Source of the DNA: Firmicutes bacterium CAG:631
GTDB lineage: Bacteria > Bacillota_I > Bacilli_A > RFN20 > CAG-631
Assembly (NCBI GenBank): GCA_000433015.1
Contig: HF998008.1
Location: forward strand, 244-18,584
Length of the DNA: 18,341 nt
Direction of reading: 5' to 3'
Positions 15,835 to 18,341 of this stretch are shown here, in pieces; positions within the stretch are counted from its first letter, which is position 1; the number at the start of each line of letters is the position of its first letter. Both the position numbers and the translations under genes were made by a program. Below the pieces are notes generated by a model, which saw nothing but the letters and a program-made list of their open reading frames with translations, was not told the origin of the DNA and did no database searches.

Positions 15835-17430
15835 ATGAAAAAAAGATTATTTTTATGGGTCGGTTTATCATTGATAACGTCTCTTTCATTAGCCGGTTGT
15901 CAACAAAAAACATTGAATTCCAATACGATTCCTTCAAACTCAACGACCTCTAATTCTTCTAGCATTGAAAAAGAACCAATGATTATTCCTGAAAATAAAG
16001 CTACAGATAGTGAATATGCTTTTGAATTTGATAGTGTTACTTTTTCACCAAGTCCAACGCCTTCTTCTGGAACCAATTATTATACACCTGAAGAATTTGC
16101 CTTTACATATAAAGAAGTTCGTGATGGAGAAATTTATTTTGATCCTGCAACAACTGGAAGTCAACGTATTTTAGTGATTCCTGTTAAATTCCAAGACGAT
16201 GCAACAATATCTTCTTGTCGCAATTATGTTGGTGGATGCGACAAAGCATTAACTGATATTGAAAAAGCCTTTTTTGGAGACCCAAGTTATACGGGATGGG
16301 AATCCGTTAGTAGTTATTATTATAAATCAAGTTATGGCAAGTTAAAATTACAAGGTCGCGTGACGGATTGGTTTATAGTTGATAAAACAAGTCGTCAAGT
16401 TAATGGTTTATCTACACAAATCTATGCCGACCAATCTTATTATGTTTTAAGAGAAGCGGCAAAATGGTATGAACGAAATTATGGCGATTTAGAATATTAT
16501 GACCAAAATGATGATGGATATGTCGATGCCATTTGGTTAGTCTATGATCATCGTTATACGGGCTCAGATATTTGGTGGGCTTATACATTCTGGGATTATC
16601 AAAATACAGCTAGTGGATTAAAACCTTATACTTATGCCTGGGCAAGTGTTGACTTTTTATATGAAGGGTTATATCAACAAAATGGAGTTGCTGTTGCTGA
16701 TGCCCATACTTTCATTCATGAAACAGGACATGTTTTAGGTTTAGATGACTATTACAATTACGATGAAAATAGCACGTATGGAGCTGCTGGAAAAATTGAT
16801 ATGATGGATTACAACATTGGCGATCACAATGCTTATTCTAAAATGCTATTGGGTTGGACGATGCCAAAGGTCGTCACTGGTGATACGACCATTACCATTG
16901 CCCCTTTTGAATCAAGTGGGGATTGTATTTTAGTCCGTGGAGATTCAACATGGAATCAAACTGCAATGGATGAATATCTTTTAATTGAATTTAGTACACC
17001 AACTGGGCTAAATTATTTAGATTCTTTGCAACCTTATACCGGTGGTGTGCAACATTTTACAGAATCCGGAATTAAAATTTACCATATTGATTCTCGTCTT
17101 GGTGTTTTTGATTATTGGGGTAACTTATCTTATTATACAGATACTTTGACCGGAGAACCCTCTATTGTCCATTCTAATACTACACAAAGCAGAAGCACAG
17201 ATGAGTTTTTAATTCATCTTTTGGAAGCAACCGGAACCAATACTTTCCAATATGGAAGATCAGCAACCAATGAAACACTATTCCAAAAAGGAGATACATT
17301 TACTCCTAGTCAATTTGCAAACTTCTTTGCCAATGGCACACGTTTCAATGATGGAACAGAAATTGGTTATTCCATAACCATTGATGAAATTACAACTAAC
17401 AGTGCTACAATAACTTTTAAAAAGGTCTAA
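15835..17430 (+). CDS. M6-family (immune inhibitor A-like) zinc metalloprotease lipoprotein
   Basis: A 531-residue exported protein. Residues 1-22 are a lipoprotein signal peptide with lipobox LAGC (Cys22), followed by a Ser/Asn/Thr-rich linker to about residue 80. The catalytic domain shows HETGHVLGLDDYY at 295-307, the HExxH zinc site with Glu296 as likely general base. Downstream is DMMDYNIGDHNAYSKMLLGW (322-341), typical of M6 peptidases. Residues 223-231 (DQNDDGYVD) form an EF-hand-like calcium loop. Cys128 and Cys135 could form a disulfide. The region after ~345 is probably beta-rich. The protein would be membrane-anchored on the outer face and degrade extracellular proteins; the substrate is unknown. 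It has its own promoter and terminator, so it is a self-contained unit between yneF and the SirA-like gene. The Shine-Dalgarno (AAAGG, about 12 bases upstream) is weak. Confidence 0.9.
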   Translation: MKKRLFLWVGLSLITSLSLAGCQQKTLNSNTIPSNSTTSNSSSIEKEPMIIPENKATDSEYAFEFDSVTFSPSPTPSSGTNYYTPEEFAFTYKEVRDGEIYFDPATTGSQRILVIPVKFQDDATISSCRNYVGGCDKALTDIEKAFFGDPSYTGWESVSSYYYKSSYGKLKLQGRVTDWFIVDKTSRQVNGLSTQIYADQSYYVLREAAKWYERNYGDLEYYDQNDDGYVDAIWLVYDHRYTGSDIWWAYTFWDYQNTASGLKPYTYAWASVDFLYEGLYQQNGVAVADAHTFIHETGHVLGLDDYYNYDENSTYGAAGKIDMMDYNIGDHNAYSKMLLGWTMPKVVTGDTTITIAPFESSGDCILVRGDSTWNQTAMDEYLLIEFSTPTGLNYLDSLQPYTGGVQHFTESGIKIYHIDSRLGVFDYWGNLSYYTDTLTGEPSIVHSNTTQSRSTDEFLIHLLEATGTNTFQYGRSATNETLFQKGDTFTPSQFANFFANGTRFNDGTEIGYSITIDEITTNSATITFKKV

Positions 17431-17458
17431 AAAGTGGATTCACAAATCCACTTTTTTT
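17430..17458. terminator. Bidirectional terminator between the M6 protease and SirA-like genes
   Basis: AAAAGTGGATT (17430-17440) pairs with AATCCACTTTT (17445-17455) over a 4-base loop, giving an 11-bp stem. A T-run follows on the plus strand (to 17458) and a shorter one on the minus strand. It overlaps the stop codon of the minus-strand gene. Confidence 0.88.
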
Positions 17459-17831
17459 AGACAGTTATCAAATTTTTATCTTCACTTAATTGTTGATATT
17501 GGCTCAATAAAGAATTGCATTTTTTAAATAATATTTGGTGCGGATTATCATATTCATAACAAATATAATGTTCATAAAAAATCATTTGTTCAAAGATTTC
17601 CTCTCCAACAATGAGATGAATCACATTTTCGGCCACTGTCAATTTTTCTAAATCATGACATAAATTTTTACATTGTTGTAAAATAACTGGAATATTTTGC
17701 TTTTTTAAAACAATTTCTAATTGTTTTTGACATGATTCTAAATGAAAATTATCAAAAAGATTTTGAATTATGTCAGGACTTAATTGTTTGTCATAAGGTT
17801 CATTCCATTGATAAAATATAACTTTATGCAT
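17457..17831 (-). CDS. Small protein of unknown function; candidate divergent SirA (sporulation inhibitor of replication)
   Basis: A 124-residue cytoplasmic protein without signal, membrane segment or recognised catalytic motif; it is rich in His, Tyr, Gln and Cys. Position is the main clue: it directly follows tkt and, apart from the inserted protease, precedes yneF, the place of sirA in Bacillus. From memory of Bacillus SirA, the segment LFDNFHLESCQKQ (residues ~25-37) resembles LFQDYHWTSLEKQ. The later stretch MIFYEHYICYEY then ILFKKC vaguely follows the SirA C-terminal half. SirA binds DnaA domain I and blocks new initiation in cells entering sporulation. The similarity is weak, and the candidate is shorter than the ~148 residues of SirA. 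The ATG at 17831 has AGAGGTG 7 bases upstream. An unrelated protein in the same slot is a real alternative. Confidence 0.4.
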   Translation of the reverse strand: MHKVIFYQWNEPYDKQLSPDIIQNLFDNFHLESCQKQLEIVLKKQNIPVILQQCKNLCHDLEKLTVAENVIHLIVGEEIFEQMIFYEHYICYEYDNPHQILFKKCNSLLSQYQQLSEDKNLITV

Positions 17832-17832
17832 T

Positions 17833-17876
17833 AAAAAACACCTCTTTTTCTTTTTTTATTATAAGAAAAAGAAGTG
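17833..17876 (-). terminator. Intrinsic terminator of tkt, containing the next gene's Shine-Dalgarno
   Basis: On the minus strand, 17876-17863 and 17852-17839 form a 14-bp stem (one G-U pair) with a 10-base loop, followed by six T (17838-17833). The T-run ends one base before the start codon of the SirA-like gene. The 3' arm contains AGAGGTG, that gene's only Shine-Dalgarno. Read-through tkt mRNA should therefore fold the ribosome site into the stem. Confidence 0.8.
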
Positions 17877-17881
17877 TCGAA
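17858..17881 (-). promoter_or_regulatory. Candidate promoter with Spo0A-box match upstream of the SirA-like gene
   Basis: A perfect TATAAT lies on the minus strand at 17863-17858, in the loop of the tkt terminator. TGTCGAA (plus strand, 17875-17881) fits the Spo0A box TGNCGAA and covers the area just upstream. No SigA-like -35 lies at 17 bases, as is usual for activator-dependent promoters. The box sits at about -24 to -30 from the predicted start near 17851, a little closer than in classical Spo0A-activated promoters. AT-rich chance remains possible. Confidence 0.4.
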
Positions 17882-17900
17882 AAATCGCAAATGATAAGAT

Positions 17901-18341
17901 TTATAACATCTTTTTTACTTTTTGAACAATTGTTTCTACATCAAAATGGAAATAAGCGATGACATCTTCTGCTTTTCCGCTTTTACCAAATTCATGCATG
18001 CATAGAGTTTCTTTTGCGTATTTATGCCAACCAAATTCACTGGCCATTTCAATCGCTAATCGTTTTTGACAATAAGATGGCAAAACTTCTTCTTGATAAT
18101 CTTTTGATTGTTGTTCAAAAAGATAAAAAGAAGGCATAGAGACGACGCGAACATCAATATTTTCTTGCTTTAAAGCTTCTTTTGCTTGATAAGCTAAACC
18201 TACTTCACTGCCTGTTGCAATTAAGATGGCGTCTAGTTGTTTTTCTTCTGGCGCAATAACATAGGCCCCATATTGAACTTTTTTTGCACTAGACAAAGGC
18301 AATGTCGTCAAATTTTGTCTAGATAAGATAATGGCTGGTGG
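17901..18341 (-). CDS. tkt: Transketolase, C-terminal part (cut by window edge)
   Basis: The frame is open from the window edge to TAA at 17903-17901, giving 146 residues. It begins PPAIILSRQNLTTLPLSS, the conserved end of the pyrimidine-binding domain. The C-terminal transketolase domain follows: ILIATGSEVGLAYQAKEAL, VRVVSMPSFYLFEQQ, MASEFGWHKYA and FGKSGKAEDV. Transketolase moves two-carbon units between sugar phosphates with thiamine diphosphate in the pentose phosphate pathway. An in-frame TTG at 18311 could be mistaken for a start, but homology continues upstream, so this is a truncated view of a longer gene. A strong hairpin terminator follows. Confidence 0.95.
   Translation of the reverse strand, partial: PPAIILSRQNLTTLPLSSAKKVQYGAYVIAPEEKQLDAILIATGSEVGLAYQAKEALKQENIDVRVVSMPSFYLFEQQSKDYQEEVLPSYCQKRLAIEMASEFGWHKYAKETLCMHEFGKSGKAEDVIAYFHFDVETIVQKVKKML

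Noticed and set aside
15707..15943. Minus-strand open frame across the promoters of yneF and the M6 protease
   Set aside because: It lies over two good SigA promoters and the protease start; its composition is that of a non-coding AT-rich region.
1..18341. A defence island, toxin-antitoxin pair, prophage or insertion sequence
   Set aside because: No recombinase, transposase, terminal inverted repeats, tRNA attachment site or defence domain was seen; all genes have core or surface-protein identities except the 124-residue SirA-like one.

Overview
The window comes from an AT-rich, low-GC Gram-positive bacterium of the Bacillota, most likely class Bacilli (Erysipelotrichales, RF39 or a similar lineage close to Mollicutes; this placement is inference). 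The evidence is Bacillus-type gene order at several core loci (yqeG-yqeH-yhbY-nadD-yqeK-rsfS, parE-parC divergent from plsY, and tkt/yneF), an intact sporulation sigma factor SigK, and two exported lipoproteins of the kind common in gut Firmicutes. TGA is a real stop codon (yqeG and parC both end in TGA), so the code is table 11, not the Mycoplasma code. A NadD-YqeK fusion of the type I recall from Mycoplasma is nevertheless present.

Layout. Bases 1-903 (minus strand): the start of xseA, cut by the window edge, and nusB. Bases 918-5102 (minus): a 1394-residue BspA-like leucine-rich-repeat lipoprotein gene ending 14 bases before nusB, with a palindromic promoter at 5134-5166. Bases 5233-9230 (minus): a tight, overlapping six-gene operon, yqeG-yqeH-yhbY-nadD/yqeK-rsfS-mtnN, covering ribosome assembly, NAD synthesis, dinucleotide hydrolysis and methylthioadenosine/S-adenosylhomocysteine (MTA/SAH) recycling. 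Bases 9361-10056 (plus): sigK, which runs stop-to-stop into parC. Bases 10057-14612 (minus): the topoisomerase IV operon parE-parC, with plsY divergent at 14739-15422.

From 15451 to the end lie yneF (minus), an M6-family metalloprotease lipoprotein (plus), an unannotated 124-residue protein (minus) and the 3' end of tkt (minus). Without the protease this is the Bacillus order tkt-sirA-yneF. The 124-residue protein is therefore a candidate for a very divergent SirA, the Spo0A-induced inhibitor of DnaA. Its control region is unusual: the tkt terminator hairpin contains its Shine-Dalgarno sequence in the 3' arm and a TATAAT in the loop, with a Spo0A-box match at the hairpin base.

No tRNA, rRNA, CRISPR array or insertion sequence was seen, and no intergenic stretch exceeds about 160 bases.
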